64,000 nt of DNA from Tanypteryx hageni. Taxonomy: Eukaryota > Arthropoda > Insecta > Odonata > Petaluridae. Location: positions 63,545,401 to 63,609,400 of the forward strand of contig CM054118.1 of the NCBI GenBank assembly GCA_028673005.1. The letters are read 5' to 3'. The position numbers and the translations under genes were made by a program. This document shows, piece after piece, positions 23,245-34,307 of the stretch. Positions within the stretch are counted from its first letter, which is position 1; the number at the start of each line of letters is the position of its first letter. The notes beneath the pieces were generated by a model that saw only the letters and a program-made list of their open reading frames with translations, did not search any database and was not told the origin of the DNA.

Positions 23245-24234
23245 GTCTATATGAACATACTAGTAGAAGGTGCTTGCATACTGCAAGCATTTCATCTCAC
23301 CTTGAAAAAACATTAATTTTTTAGAGAGATATTTCATCATGGGAGATATTTAATTCAAAAGATTTCTCCTAGGGATCAAATTTCTTTTTTTCCTTATGGA
23401 ACAATAATGGAGTAAAACAACTGCTAATTTTTGCAATTTTATGAATATTATACGTTTTCCACATTCGGTTAATAACGTCACACATTTATGCCAAATTTTA
23501 AATTTGTAGCACATTTAGAAGTGAAATAACATTTATCTAATTGTTTAAATTTAAATAATTATTAACGGCCGCAATAAGAATTCATAGATACAAGGAAATG
23601 TTTATTCGTTTAAATAGACTAAACTCTAAATAACTTGAAAATTTCAGCTCTCTAACTTGTCCCGTAGTATCTAAACATTTTTCTATTTGTTTAAATTTTA
23701 AAAAATTTTAACTGCCAAACAAATTAAAATATCAAAATTTCTATAATCCGTATTTCTTTTATTTTACAAATCCTACCTCTAAAAAAAATTTCAGTTCTGT
23801 AGCACATTCGGAATTACATAAACCTTGAAAATTTGTTTAAACAATTGCGAATTTTTAGCGGCCGCATTGTTGCACTTTTTCCATGATTTTTTTAGTCGGT
23901 TTTGCACAAAATCCTACCTAAGAAAAAGATTTCGATTCTCGAGCTCATCTGGAAGTGCCTAAACATTAGTATCCTCCTGTTATATGTATGTTATATCCTC
24001 CTCCTTTGTAAGGAACGTCTATATATAATGATACGCGTTATTTTTGCCGCACAAATACGGGCGATCAATTTAATATTCCGTTCGATTGTATTTGTAATAT
24101 TTTATAACGCTAAATTACGAAATTTGGGAACACAAAGAGCAACATATCCGCGACGATTTTAAAACTATTAAAGCGAATATAAGTATTAAATAAATGATTA
24201 AATGGAAAGTAGGCACCATAAGTATACTTTCTTG
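23245..24234. other. AT-rich stretch, nothing recognised
   Basis: Highly AT-rich sequence with short frames only. It separates the R1-R2 repeat copies. No gene or bounded element seen. Confidence 0.4.
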
Positions 24235-25205
24235 TAGTAAATGTTCTCTATCCGAATAATTTTTTAAATCTATACCTGACATATCATATGAGAGCTAGGG
24301 AGAGAAATTTTTGGTATTTCATTGTTGCTTGACGGATGCCAATTAACGAGATAAGAGTGTAAGTTTATTAAAGTAATTATGTAAAGTGGAAGCTCTAATT
24401 GGCGGATGCAGTTCGAAATCGCAATTGATCGATAATTTTAATAAGAATCACTCCTTCTTAATTTAATTAAATCCGTCAAGCGGTTTCGGTGATAAAACTT
24501 ACGACGGATGGACGAGACGTCCATAAGGCGTTCTGCTATTACCGCTGGCAAAGAACGCCTAAAAATGAATTTTTATAACCACTTCTATATAGTTAATATT
24601 TTTGTTTGCATGAAAACTATAATACTAAAATTTTGCGATATGTACCACCCAAATTATACGACATAAATTTAACAGTTCCTTATATCAAGTCTCAAGGTCC
24701 AAAGTAAACCTCAAAAGGCTTTTACGTTAATTTTCAATCAATTATTATTCTTCATGCGTGTTTTTAGGCTGGTTTCCAAAGAAAACATATCCTTATGAAA
24801 TGGTCGTGTCTGTGTATATGTGTGTTCCCCACTAATAGCTTTTGCATCAATAGACTGACTTTCCTGAAACTTGGTATGAGGCTAGTGCTGCCAGGGCCCA
24901 CCACCGGGCTATATTTTATTTGGCGAAGATTCAAGTCCCGGGTTCGATTCCAGAAACGTTTTTCCCTATTTGTTTGACATAGGAAGTCTCAAATCTATCG
25001 TGCAGAGATGTTTTCTTTAATACTTTACAACATCTTAAAATTGTGATATCGGAGCGAGGTTTTTGTTGTTCTAAGGGAAAAGGAATGTAGAATCTAATTC
25101 TTATCGCAGAATTTTGATAATTAATCGTATTTTCTTGAATTTCTACTAAAACGTAGCGTTTTTGCTTTTTAAATCGCATTTTATCGGATTGTTGCTATGG
25201 AGACG
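24235..25205. repeat. Dispersed repeat, copy 2 (modules R1 and R2)
   Basis: A short R1 copy (CTCTATCCGAATAAT onward, about 24235-24360) is followed after about 400 bases by R2 (about 24760-25205). Inside R2, at about 24925-24953, is an insert containing GGGTTCGATTCC, which matches the B box of RNA polymerase III promoters and is absent from the 22.5-kb copy. The insert could be a tRNA-derived SINE fragment. Confidence 0.55.
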
Positions 25206-25239
25206 ACGGAGGCAAGACCCGCGCGAATATTAAAAGAGT

Positions 25240-26431
25240 TAACTTATGAAATCGCGCCGTATTTGAAAATTATATTCGAGAAATCCATTACGGAAGGTGT
25301 CGTCCTAAAGATTGGAAGGTGGCACGCGTTATGCCCATCCATAAGGGCGGCGACAAAGAGAACCCCGAAAATTATTGGCCAATTTCCTTAACTTCATTAT
25401 CGTGCAAGATACTTGAGCACATAATCTTTAGTTCTGTAATGCGCTATTTAGATAGTCACTCATTGCTTAGTGGATGCCAGCACGGAAGAGGTAGATCATG
25501 CGAAACGCAATTCGGCCTGTTCGTGGATGATTTGTTGCGATGCGGAGAGAAAAATACTCAGGTCGATGCGATATTCATTGACTTCAGGAAGGCGATTGAT
25601 AAAGTATCCCATAAGAAATTAATTGCGAAGTTAGGACAATATGGTATCACCCCAAAAATTGTCAGTTGGGTGAGAGACTTCCTCTCGAATAGAGAACAGA
25701 TAGTTGTCATAGATGGGAAATACTCGTCCCCCGTTAGGGTAGCGTCGGGTGTCCCTAAGTGTATTGGGCCCTCTACTTTTCTTAATTTATGTGAATGATA
25801 TCTGCTCTGTAGTTAGTAGTAAAATTAGACTTTTTTCCGATGATACCGTTCTATATAAAGAAATAAAAAACCAGGAGGACCATCAGTCGTTGCGTAAAGA
25901 CTTAAGAGCCATTTCAACGTGATGCAAAGAATGGCAAATTGAAATTAATTACACTAATGTGCCGCAGTTACGTTCTGGAAAAGTAAGAACATAGAAGTAG
26001 GTTTCGAGTATAAAATAGATGGAATAAATATTCAAGCAGCCGAGTATGTAAAATATTTAGGAGTAACCATTTGTCGAGATCTTTCGTGGGACATGTACAT
26101 TCGTCGAGTAATAGGCGCGGCCAACAAGAACCTGGCTTTCATAGGTAGAATAGTACGGAACACTACAGAAAAAGTACGTGAAACATGTTACTTATCACTG
26201 GTTAGACCGCAAGTGGAATACGCATCATGCATATGGGATCCGTACGAGAAGGGACATATAATTCAATTAGAAAGAGTGCAGCGCAGAGCAGCCAGATTCA
26301 TAAAACAAAAGTACGAACATAAGGAAAGCGTCACCTCATTATTGAGGGATTTGAACTGGGTACCATTGGAGGATCGTAGATTGAACTCAAGGTTGCGGCT
26401 TCTGGAGAAATATAGATCGGAATGTCTAAAA
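25240..26431 (+). pseudogene. LINE-A reverse transcriptase, frameshifted
   Basis: Recognisable RT in at least three frames: IAPYLKIIFEKSI, then NYWPISLTSLSCKILEHII, FIDFRKAIDKVSHKKL (first catalytic Asp) and ASGVPKCIGPS, where the usual QGSVLGP is damaged and the frame breaks near 25770. After that RLFSDDTVLY is a mutated YADD/FADD box with Ser for Ala. From about 26093 the thumb and tail resume (NTTEKVRETCYLSLVRPQVEYAS, then RVQRRAARFI). At 26431 the coding sequence is cut by the hAT insertion within SECLK. Confidence 0.85.
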
Positions 26432-26992
26432 CAGTGGTCTTCAAACTATTTCGCTCGCGTATCCCCTAAAAGAATTTTGAAGACCTATGTACCCCCTCAC
26501 ACCTATTTTAGTTAACATCTAATATTTTTCATCATAAGTTTAAATAGTTGCTAAGGATGTCATTTTCGGCGTATTATAAATATTGAGATTTTTAAATGAA
26601 ACTCTTACATCACTCTTTTAAATGTATCCATTGGAATCTAAATACCATAGCGATTTGACACGCACCATCATCCATTTAAGAAGTACAAGAACAATCTCTT
26701 TAACTGTCGGAAATTTTACACGTTATTTTTTCTCCTTGAACTCGTATTTCCATTCCTCTTTCCTCACAAAATTTTATCCTAAAGTAATATATTTCCATGC
26801 TTGAAAGTGTGATCATACATCTCTGCAAAACATGTACATAAATTGAAAATTTTTTATTTTTTTATTTTATGTGACCATAAATTTATAATTTTGAAGTTTT
26901 CTTTGGGATTGAGTTATCATTGCAATTATTATTAGCACACAATTGAGCAAAACAATATAAATATATTACAAATTTTATTAAACAATTAATAA

Positions 26993-27568
26993 TCATACAA
27001 AGTAAAATTTTATTGGCAATGTATTCTTTAATGAGGTGGATGGGGCTGTTTTTTCACTTAGTTCATGTATCCATGGATGAATATTACTTATTGCTAGAAT
27101 GAGACAGGGTTCAGCATCAATTCTATTTCTATTTTTCGTTTTTATTGATGTAAGTGCTGAGAAACCTTGTTCACATAAATAGGTAGATGGGAATGGAAGG
27201 AGTTTTGTTACAGCAATGTCAGCCAATTCTTTGAACTCCTTCCGGGTTATATGCCAAAAGTCACATAGTGTTCTACAATCAAAAATTATTTTTAATGATC
27301 TGTCAGCTGACAACTCGATTAGTTCCTCCTTCAATTTCGTTGAAAGCAAAGAAATGGAAACAACCTGATTCGCAAAAGGATTTGTTACCCAGTCATCAAA
27401 GCCATTCCCTTTCTCAATTTCTGGAAAGTTTACCAAAAAGGTTTTACCAAGATTTATCAAGTGACTGTCAATTATACCTGATACTCTTTCACTTAGAGGC
27501 ACCTTGTTTAACTCAATATACTCAGAAAGGGGTGGGAAAATCGAAATATTGTTAATTTCCATACAATA
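26993..27568 (-). pseudogene. hAT transposase, C-terminal part
   Basis: The C-terminal part of the ZBED-type transposase. It starts at the LINE-B junction with CMEINNISIFPPLSEYIE and runs to a stop at 26993. Near the end are LLPFPSTYLCEQGFSALTSI and KTKNRNRIDAE, the hAT dimerisation region (Tnp_hAT_C) with the conserved Cys-Glu-x-Gly-Phe-Ser pattern. The frame is uninterrupted here. The ATG at 27646 lies in LINE-B leader sequence and is not a real start. The upstream part of the same protein is at 31041-32500. Confidence 0.88.
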
Positions 27569-28131
27569 GTAGTCACCTGGCCCTCGAAGAGGACGGACGT
27601 GCCTTTCACTTCCTCCTGCGAGCGCTGACCTGCCTGCGAGCGACACCTGTAGTAATAGCAGTAGCTGTAGTTTAGCTGTAGCCGTATTGTTGTGTTAAGT
27701 AGAACTAGTATTTTTCTATTTATTCTATTTATTTTTTCATCTTCTTACGTTAATTGTTTTGTTGTAATTGTAGTTTAACTCATCTTTGAGCGTAAAGCTT
27801 ACTCATCCTTCTCTTGCCGTATCATAGTAGTTAATTGCGTCTCTCAGCCACTAAATCCGTAATCTTTGTAATATTTATTCATAGTAGCGTATTACCTTAC
27901 TCGTTCTTAATTATTTCCTTTTACCTTAGCATTTCTTTAGCTTCTAAATCTACATTGCTCTTGTGCTAAACTTTCTTGCTTATTTACTAACGTTGTTGGT
28001 GTAGAGAAACACTTTCCCTTTCACTTTTTACCTGCGCTCGACCCTAATTTAACCTTGAAGACAGCCAACCGCGTATTTACGTTAGTTCTAGTATATTTAT
28101 ATAGATAGTACAGATTAGTTAAGAGGATAGG

Positions 28132-29163
28132 ATGGCTACTCCGAGGACTCCTGTTTCCTCCTTCTTGCGCGACGCTGGTTGCGAGGCCATGAGGTCTCGG
28201 ATTACGGAGCTGGAGAGGGTGGTTGCGGACCTCCTTCAGAGGGTGGAAAGGTCGGAGGCAGCCTTGGCGCGTGGGAGGGGTGCGGGTTCTTCCCTGAGAG
28301 CAAACCGCGCCAAAATGGCGGCTCGGGTTCGCCTGGGTGCGGAAGCCGGCAGAGCGATCGGGGAGGCTCCTGGCTCCTCTTCGCGGGTCGAGGGTTCTCC
28401 GGTCCGGAAGCCCGATGAGTGGTGTGTGGTGTCCACTCGGGGGGATCGTGGGGTGGTGTTGCGGAGACAGGGAGTTGGGAACGCCTCGGTGGCCCCTCTT
28501 CCTGTTAGTAATCGGTTTGCGGTGTTGTCGGAGGACGACTCCACTGCCGTTACGCCCGTGCCCGCTCCCGTCTCCTCGGTGGAGGCCGGGCCCAAGGAGA
28601 GCTCGGGGGGAAAGAGAGGGCTGTTAGTGATAGGAAGCTCCAACGTCCGGCGTGTGGTGGCGCCTTTACTGTCACGGGCCCGCCGGGAGGGAGTTCACGA
28701 GCGGGTGTTCTCCAGGTGTATACCAGGAGGTTCGGTGCCCCAGGTGACGAAGGAGTTCAGGGTGTCGGTATCGGGCACGGGTTGCTCCTCGCTGCGGGTG
28801 GTGGCCCATGTTGGTACCAATGACGCTTCGAAGTGCGGCTCCGAGGAGGTCTTAAGCTCTTTTAAGGACTTGGCCGCTGAGGTTGCTCGTGTCCGAGAGG
28901 AGTCTGGTGCTGATGTGCGGCTTTCCATCTGTAGCATTGTTCCTCGGACGGACTGCGGTTCTATGGTTTGGAGCCGAGTGGTCGGGCTGAACCGTAGGCT
29001 GTGGGACTTCTGTAGGGGCAATGGAGTGGACTTCGTTGACCTGAGGCCGGTTATGGACTCATGTAGGGCATCCCTAATTGGTTCTGGTGTGCACTACACT
29101 GCCGAGGCTGCGGAGGCGGTAGCGCGTAGGGTGTTTGAGCATTCTAGGGCTTTTTTAGGTTAG
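28132..29163 (+). CDS. LINE-B ORF1 with SGNH/GDSL-esterase-like domain
   Basis: An intact 343-codon frame. Residues 20-50 (MRSRITELERVVADLLQRVE) form a predicted coiled coil, probably for multimerisation. After a Ser/Gly/Pro-rich linker, residues 160-343 resemble the SGNH-hydrolase domain known in ORF1 of CR1-type retrotransposons: LLVIGSSNVRRV (block I, Ser170 in the nucleophile place), VVAHVGTNDA (block III, Gly228 and Asn230) and GSGVHYT near the end (block V, His321). The usual GDS Asp is Ser here, and the Asp expected just before GVH is also Ser, so catalysis is doubtful. GC-rich codon use contrasts with the AT-rich ORF2, which starts 35 bases after the stop. Intact despite the broken ORF2. 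Confidence 0.8.
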   Translation: MATPRTPVSSFLRDAGCEAMRSRITELERVVADLLQRVERSEAALARGRGAGSSLRANRAKMAARVRLGAEAGRAIGEAPGSSSRVEGSPVRKPDEWCVVSTRGDRGVVLRRQGVGNASVAPLPVSNRFAVLSEDDSTAVTPVPAPVSSVEAGPKESSGGKRGLLVIGSSNVRRVVAPLLSRARREGVHERVFSRCIPGGSVPQVTKEFRVSVSGTGCSSLRVVAHVGTNDASKCGSEEVLSSFKDLAAEVARVREESGADVRLSICSIVPRTDCGSMVWSRVVGLNRRLWDFCRGNGVDFVDLRPVMDSCRASLIGSGVHYTAEAAEAVARRVFEHSRAFLG

Positions 29164-29198
29164 ATTTAAGCAATTGCAATTTTTTAGCAAGCGTTGAG

Positions 29199-31031
29199 AT
29201 GTACGCCAATAGTAGATCAGATGGTAGGTTAGGATGTAGGCAGCTTACCGGTACGGGATTAATTGAGAGCACAATATGGGAAAATGTAAGAATTATCTGT
29301 AACAGAATTATGGAAGGCATGGGGATAAACGATTTTCCATGCAACAATTCCGTAGATAATGCGTGCGACCTTAATAGCGCTATAAACCCGACGTTAAGTA
29401 ACAGTAGAATACATTCCAAGCGTAGAAATAGTCGACATAGTAGGAAGGATAAGGAGGCAGTAAATAATAATAATTATAATCTTAATAATAATAACAGTAA
29501 TAATAGCTCAGTAGAGCACGAGGAATCGTTACGTAGTCATAGCGAGAAATTAAAAATCATTACGGTTAATTGTCGCAGCATTCGCAGGAAGGAGGCCGAA
29601 TTTGAACATCTTATTCGTAGTCTGCGTGCTGATGTAGTTATAGGCACTGAAAGCTGGCTTACGGCAGACATAGCCAGTCAGGAGATCTTTCCTCGTGACT
29701 ATAACGTCTTCAGAAAAGATCGATGTATCCGGTCGGGAGGTGGAGTCTTTATAGCAGTTAGCAATAAATACGAAAGTTACCCAATACAGATTAACGACGA
29801 CGAAGTCGAAAGTGTTTGGTGTCGTGTGAAAGGAAGCGACTCAAAAACTATAAATATATGCGCTTTTTATAGACCCCCAAATGCGAGCGTGGAAACTATT
29901 CATTCTCTGGAGAAACAAGTGGCGACGCTAAATTCGTCTAATAAAGATAAAGCCATTATAATCGGGGGCGATTTCAATCTTCCGTCAATGATTGGAGCCA
30001 TCATTGCTTTTATCCCGGAGGTAGAGAGCGTGAATCGTGCGAGGCGTTACTAGAAACTTTCGGTAAGCACTCATTGTATCAATTAGTGAGATTTCCCACG
30101 AGATTTAATAATATATTAGATTTATTTGTTACTAATCTTCCTGAGCGTATGAATAGAGTATCTGATGCTGAGGGAATAAGCGATCACAAGGCAGTGTACG
30201 TGGAATTTCAGTTAATTATTGAGAAACAGGTTAAGGCCAAAAGAAAACTTTATGTATTCGCCAAAGCCGATTTCACAAGATTTAGGTCTTTTCTGCGAAA
30301 TAAATATACTAATTTCAGCAATTTAACCGATAGTGCAGACGCGGAGGAATCCTGGTGCATGTTCAGAGATATGATGCGAGAGTGTACAGATAAATTTATT
30401 CCGAGCAAACTGAAGCGTGATAGTGCAGAACCTAGATGGTACAATCAGGAAGTAAGAAGCGCTCTCCGACGTCAAAGAAAACTCCACTCTCGCGTAAATA
30501 ACACGTCCTCAACAGCTACGGTCGAACAGATTGCAATAATAAGGCAGCAATACAAGGAGGCGTGCTCCATAGCCAGAGTAGCAATGCGTAATGCGTTTAA
30601 CAATTATAAAAAGAAGGTTTTACAGGAAAACTTGAAAGAGAACCCAAAAGCATTTTGGTCTTACGTCAGGGAAGTTCAAGGTAGGGGCCCCAGTATTGCG
30701 TCACTGCGGTCGGAAACGGGAAACGTAGTTCACGATAGTATGGATAAAGCAAACCTATTAAATCATCACTTTCAGAAAGCTTTTACTCGTGATGACGATG
30801 AATGTGAAACCCCTATTCCTATGCGTCAGGGCGATTCGATGGAAGATTTGGTATTTTCGGAAAATGGCATCGCGCTCCAACTTCATTCAATTAAGCCAAA
30901 TAAATCTCCTGGACCGGAGGAAATTCCCGCGCGTGTAATGAAAGAATTAGTTGCTGAAATCGCGCCGTATTTGAAAATTATATTCGAGAAATCCATTAGA
31001 GAAGGAGTAGTTCCTAAAGATTGGAAGGTGG
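29199..31031 (+). pseudogene. LINE-B ORF2, endonuclease and start of RT, frameshifted and truncated
   Basis: The first frame (29199-30053) opens with an Asn-rich leader, then the apurinic-type endonuclease: IITVNCRSIRRKE, VIGTESWL (Glu), GGVFIAVSNKY, CAFYRPPNA and IIGGDFNLPS (Asp, Asn). A frameshift near 29988 moves the rest to another frame, which carries YQLVRFPTRFNNILDLFV and GISDHKAVYVEF (catalytic Asp-His). The linker follows (FWSYVREVQGRG, SIKPNKSPGPEEIP), then IAPYLKIIFEKSI at the RT start, cut off at 31031 before any catalytic RT motif. The RT and the 3' UTR are missing. Confidence 0.87.
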
Positions 31032-31040
31032 CATACAATA

Positions 31041-32500
31041 TTTTTTGATAAAACGCTTTTATCTTATCACGTGCCCTAAATATATTTTGTCAAAACCTTG
31101 GAGCTGTAGATCTAGCTCATTCAATTTATGGAAAATGTCCGCCATATAACCTAATTGGCAAATCCAGTCCTCATTTTCAAACCAATCAGCCAAATCAGAC
31201 TTGCTTTCTGTCAGAAAAAGTCTGACTTCATTTTTCAATTCAAATAAACGTGATAATACGCGTCCCCCTGACAACCATCTCACTTCTGAATGCAACAATA
31301 GCTGGGTATGAGTTGATCCCATTTCCTCACACATCAATTTTAAAAGATGCGAGTTTAACGTCCTAGACAATAAAAATTTACCATTTTAATGGCAACATCC
31401 AATGCTCCGTGCAAATCAGGACTCAACTTTTTTGCAACCAAAGCTTGCTTATGAATAAAACGGTGTTCCCAAATTAATTTAGGGTTTAAAGTGCGGATAC
31501 GAGCAATAAGGCCGCTCTTGTGCCCAGTCATTGCAGCGGCCCCATCCGTAGAGATACATATGCACCATTCCCAAAGTAAGCCTGAGTCAACTCGAATAAA
31601 AGTATCTAAAGATTTGAAAATCTCTTCACCAGTTGCATTCCTAAGCAAGTCTTTGCATGCCATAATCTCATCATTAATGCCGTTTTCTTCACTGTAATAG
31701 CGGACATAAACTATTAACTGGGATTGATTGGCAATGTCCGTGGATTCATCAATCTGTAAGGCATATCTTTTATCAACCGCAATTTCTGCCACAATCTGCT
31801 GGAGAACGTCTTCTGCCATTTCATGTACTCTACGAAGTACAGTGGTGCCTGAATAGGGAATCGATTTAATGGCAGTAATGGACTTGGCATCTAACATCTT
31901 TTTAGCTATCAACAGTGCACCAGGTATAATTACCTTTTCTACAGTCGTGTACGATTTCCTAACTTTCGCAGTGAGCAATGCTAATTCGTATGAGGTTTCC
32001 AAAGCCAACTTTGTTGACTGCGTAAGAATGTGAAGCTTATTTACATTTTTACTAATATCCTCAGCCTTCCTCATAAAATAATTAACAGTTTTATTTTTAG
32101 AGCCTGGATGTTTTGTAAATAAATGTCGTTGCAAGAGAGATGGTTTCATACTATTGTTTGACAATGTTTGGTGACAAAGAAGACACAGTGGTAAAGGAGG
32201 ATCACTGTTATTGGAAACAAATCCATATTTTATGTAGGATTGGTCGTAGTATCGGTGTTTTTCTTTAAACTCAACTTTGGTAGTCCTTGGAACTTTATTT
32301 GGTTGAAAAATCTCCACTATATTCGAATCACAGCTTGAGTCTGTTTCCTGAGAAACTGCAACTGCCACCTTACTGCTTTCAAAGGGATTCTCATATCTGT
32401 TTTCTTCAACATCCCGATTCCTCTTTATTAGAAATTTATCCATGGGCTGACGAGTTTTCAAAAATTTAAATGGTATACAACGCCGATTCCCTCTGACCAA
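31041..32500 (-). pseudogene. hAT transposase, N-terminal and catalytic part (ZBED5-like)
   Basis: Main frame 31355-32500, with MDKFLIKRN at residue 20 the more likely start than the first Met. A BED-type zinc finger follows: Cys106-x2-Cys109 and His125-x5-His131 in CLLCHQTLSNNSMKPSLLQR and beyond. The hAT RNase H-like core shows ALQIDESTDI (Asp251) and CISTDGAAAMTG (Asp319). A frameshift at an A-rich site near 31375 moves the continuation to 31059-31370: HLLKLMCEEMGSTHTQLLLH, then VRWLSGGRVLSRLFEL. Reading ends at LQLQGFDK where LINE-B interrupts it; the C-terminal part lies at 26993-27568. Intact relatives cut and paste hAT elements, and the family is also a source of domesticated ZBED genes. 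Confidence 0.87.
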
Positions 32501-32837
32501 AAAGCAACAACGTATATTTTATTAGTGAATATTTTATTTTATATGTCCAAGAAATACATCCCAATATTTAGATTAAGATTTTCGAGGAATGTTATAAAAA
32601 CCACTGAGAAATAAATCTTGTAAGATAGATTACTAAAAGCAGTCAAGTCAAAATTAAAACGAAGGAGATCTAATATAATTAATTTATTCGTTTTTATGAT
32701 AAGTTATAAAAACAAGATAATAAATCAATATGCCGTTTCTCATTGCTTAATTTGTAAAAATGCAATGTAAAGTGTAGATAAAATTATAAGTTATCAGGCG
32801 AGGAGTATGATAAAAGGCATAGTATTCCTTCATTAAA

Positions 32838-32860
32838 TGTGTGTGTGTGTGTGTGTGTGT
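32838..32860. repeat. TG microsatellite
   Basis: A short (TG)n run upstream of the hAT transposase start. Confidence 0.9.
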
Positions 32861-33595
32861 ACACTTTTCACAGACAACTTCACACCAAAAAGCTTTCTGA
32901 CACGCACAACCACTCCGACGAAAATCTTGCAGCAGAATAACGGAGAGTATGTCTCTGTGGATACAACGGGTGGAGTTAAAAGCCTGAAACCCATATGATG
33001 AGGATGCCTTTAAGAACGACAAATCACTCTGCAACAATGAATGGTAACTAATTTGTTTCGTATCCTTCACCCAGTGCCACAATCCCCTTTTTTCTAAAAC
33101 GAGGAAAATTTTCTCTTCCATCTCCTATCCCTCAGTCAGAAAGATTTCTGGGAAGAAACTGACCACTTCAACTATCTCTTTTCACAAGCCCTATTTATGC
33201 TTCAACTAAAACATATGACGTTTATAATTTAACATTATAATCAAATCTGGCAAACCATGAAAAACTATACGACAATCCCTGATTTTACCGTGTAGTTTGT
33301 TAAGTATGGCGACTTCGAATGAATGAATGCTCGCTTCTAACATTGACTTTGATACCAACTACGTGGGAAATTTTATAAATTTCTATAATATAAAAGAATC
33401 ATATGTGTACATTTTGTGTAAATAGTAAATTTATTTCATGTATTCCTTCATAAAACAAACAATAATTTTTCACCCGATGTATTTCAAAAAAATACTTTCC
33501 TCGTTTAAGTCAATAAAAATTGCAGCATCCTATCATACGCATAATAATTGCTATAATTAATCCAGGAGAATAATTTTGAAACGAGAAAAAAGTCT

Positions 33596-33669
33596 GCCAT
33601 GATCGGGAATCGAACCCGGGTCTTCCACTTGCCGGGCGGATATTCTACCATTGAACTATCGTAGCAGAT
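33596..33669 (-). tRNA. tRNA-Gly-like sequence, probably a tRNA-derived repeat
   Basis: The D-arm AGTTCAATGGTAGAAT and T-arm GGGTTCGATTCCC match eukaryotic tRNA-Gly closely (A and B boxes). My fold gives anticodon stem TCCGC/GTGGA with loop CCGGCAA, which puts GGC in the anticodon and C instead of U at position 33, both wrong for tRNA-Gly(GCC). The acceptor stem has mismatches. I think it is a tRNA-derived or pseudo-tRNA unit. Confidence 0.5.
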
Positions 33670-33702
33670 CATTTTTCTCGTTTCTGAACGCGGATGTTTT
33701 CT

Positions 33703-33776
33703 CGATACGATAGTTCAATGGTAGAATATCCGCCCGGCAAGTGGAAGACCCGGGTTCGATTCCCGGTCATGGCAGA
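33703..33776 (+). tRNA. Second tRNA-Gly-like sequence, mirror copy
   Basis: Same sequence as the minus-strand copy at 33596-33669, in opposite orientation, with one difference (T to C) at the T-stem end. Its 5' acceptor side (CGATACG) pairs poorly with the 3' side (TCATGGC), so it is unlikely to fold as a functional tRNA. Confidence 0.45.
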
Positions 33777-34307
33777 CTTTTTTCTCGTTTCAAAATTATT
33801 CCCAACTTTACAGCTTATGCCTGTCTGCATAGGATCTTCGGATCACTTTATTCCAACAATTTCATAATTAATCCATAATAAATATTTCCCTGAAATTTAT
33901 ATAACTTGGCCAATATAAGTTTCATATCATTAATATTGATAGCTATGCAAGTATTGGAAGTTGCTCATTATCGAGGTCACGAAAAAGAAAGGAGGTGTTG
34001 AGAGACAGAGGGTGGGAAAAGCTCATAAAGGGACTGCGGGAAGAAGAGCCTTGGTCGTAATTCTTCCTTGCCTTGGGAATGTGGGAAGAGGAAGGGTGAC
34101 AAGTTTCTAGTTGCGTGAACCCAGGGAAAGTGCTTGAAGGGAGCTGACGAACCCATACCAGCGGGTGGGCGAAGGAGAATATTTCGGTGGCAACTATTTT
34201 CCCGGCTGCACCTCCTACTTTCTTTCCTTCCTCTTTCTATTCTCACAAGAAGTTCGAAAGGCAAAGATGCGCGTTCTCAGGCTTATCAATTTTTGCAAAG
34301 AGTACAT

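Larger units (their letters stand above)
27569..31031 (+). mobile_element. LINE-B: CR1/L2-like LINE, 5'-complete but 3'-truncated
   Basis: Inserted in the hAT transposase gene. It has a 560-bp leader, ORF1 and the start of ORF2, and stops inside ORF2 at DWKVA. The 9-mer CATACAATA lies on both sides (27560-27568 and 31032-31040), and the transposase reads through sensibly if the element is removed. The last two bases of the LINE and the first of the repeat are ambiguous by two nucleotides. ORF2 is of the same family as LINE-A. Loss of the 3' part rather than the 5' part is unusual for a LINE flanked by duplications. Confidence 0.8.
33568..33801. repeat. Near-perfect 96-bp inverted repeat of a tRNA-like sequence
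   Basis: The arms 33568-33663 and 33706-33801 are identical by eye apart from one base, around a 42-bp spacer. Each arm carries a whole tRNA-Gly-like sequence. The left unit alone (33578-33684) is also bounded by inverted copies of GAAACGAGAAAAA, so the acceptor helix is extended by about 20 bp. It lies inside the hAT. It may be a foldback element derived from a tRNA gene. Confidence 0.85.

Noticed and set aside
33596..33776. Two functional tRNA-Gly genes
   Set aside because: The A and B boxes fit, but the anticodon loop and acceptor pairing do not; the mirror arrangement indicates a derived repeat. Kept as low-confidence tRNA-like entries.
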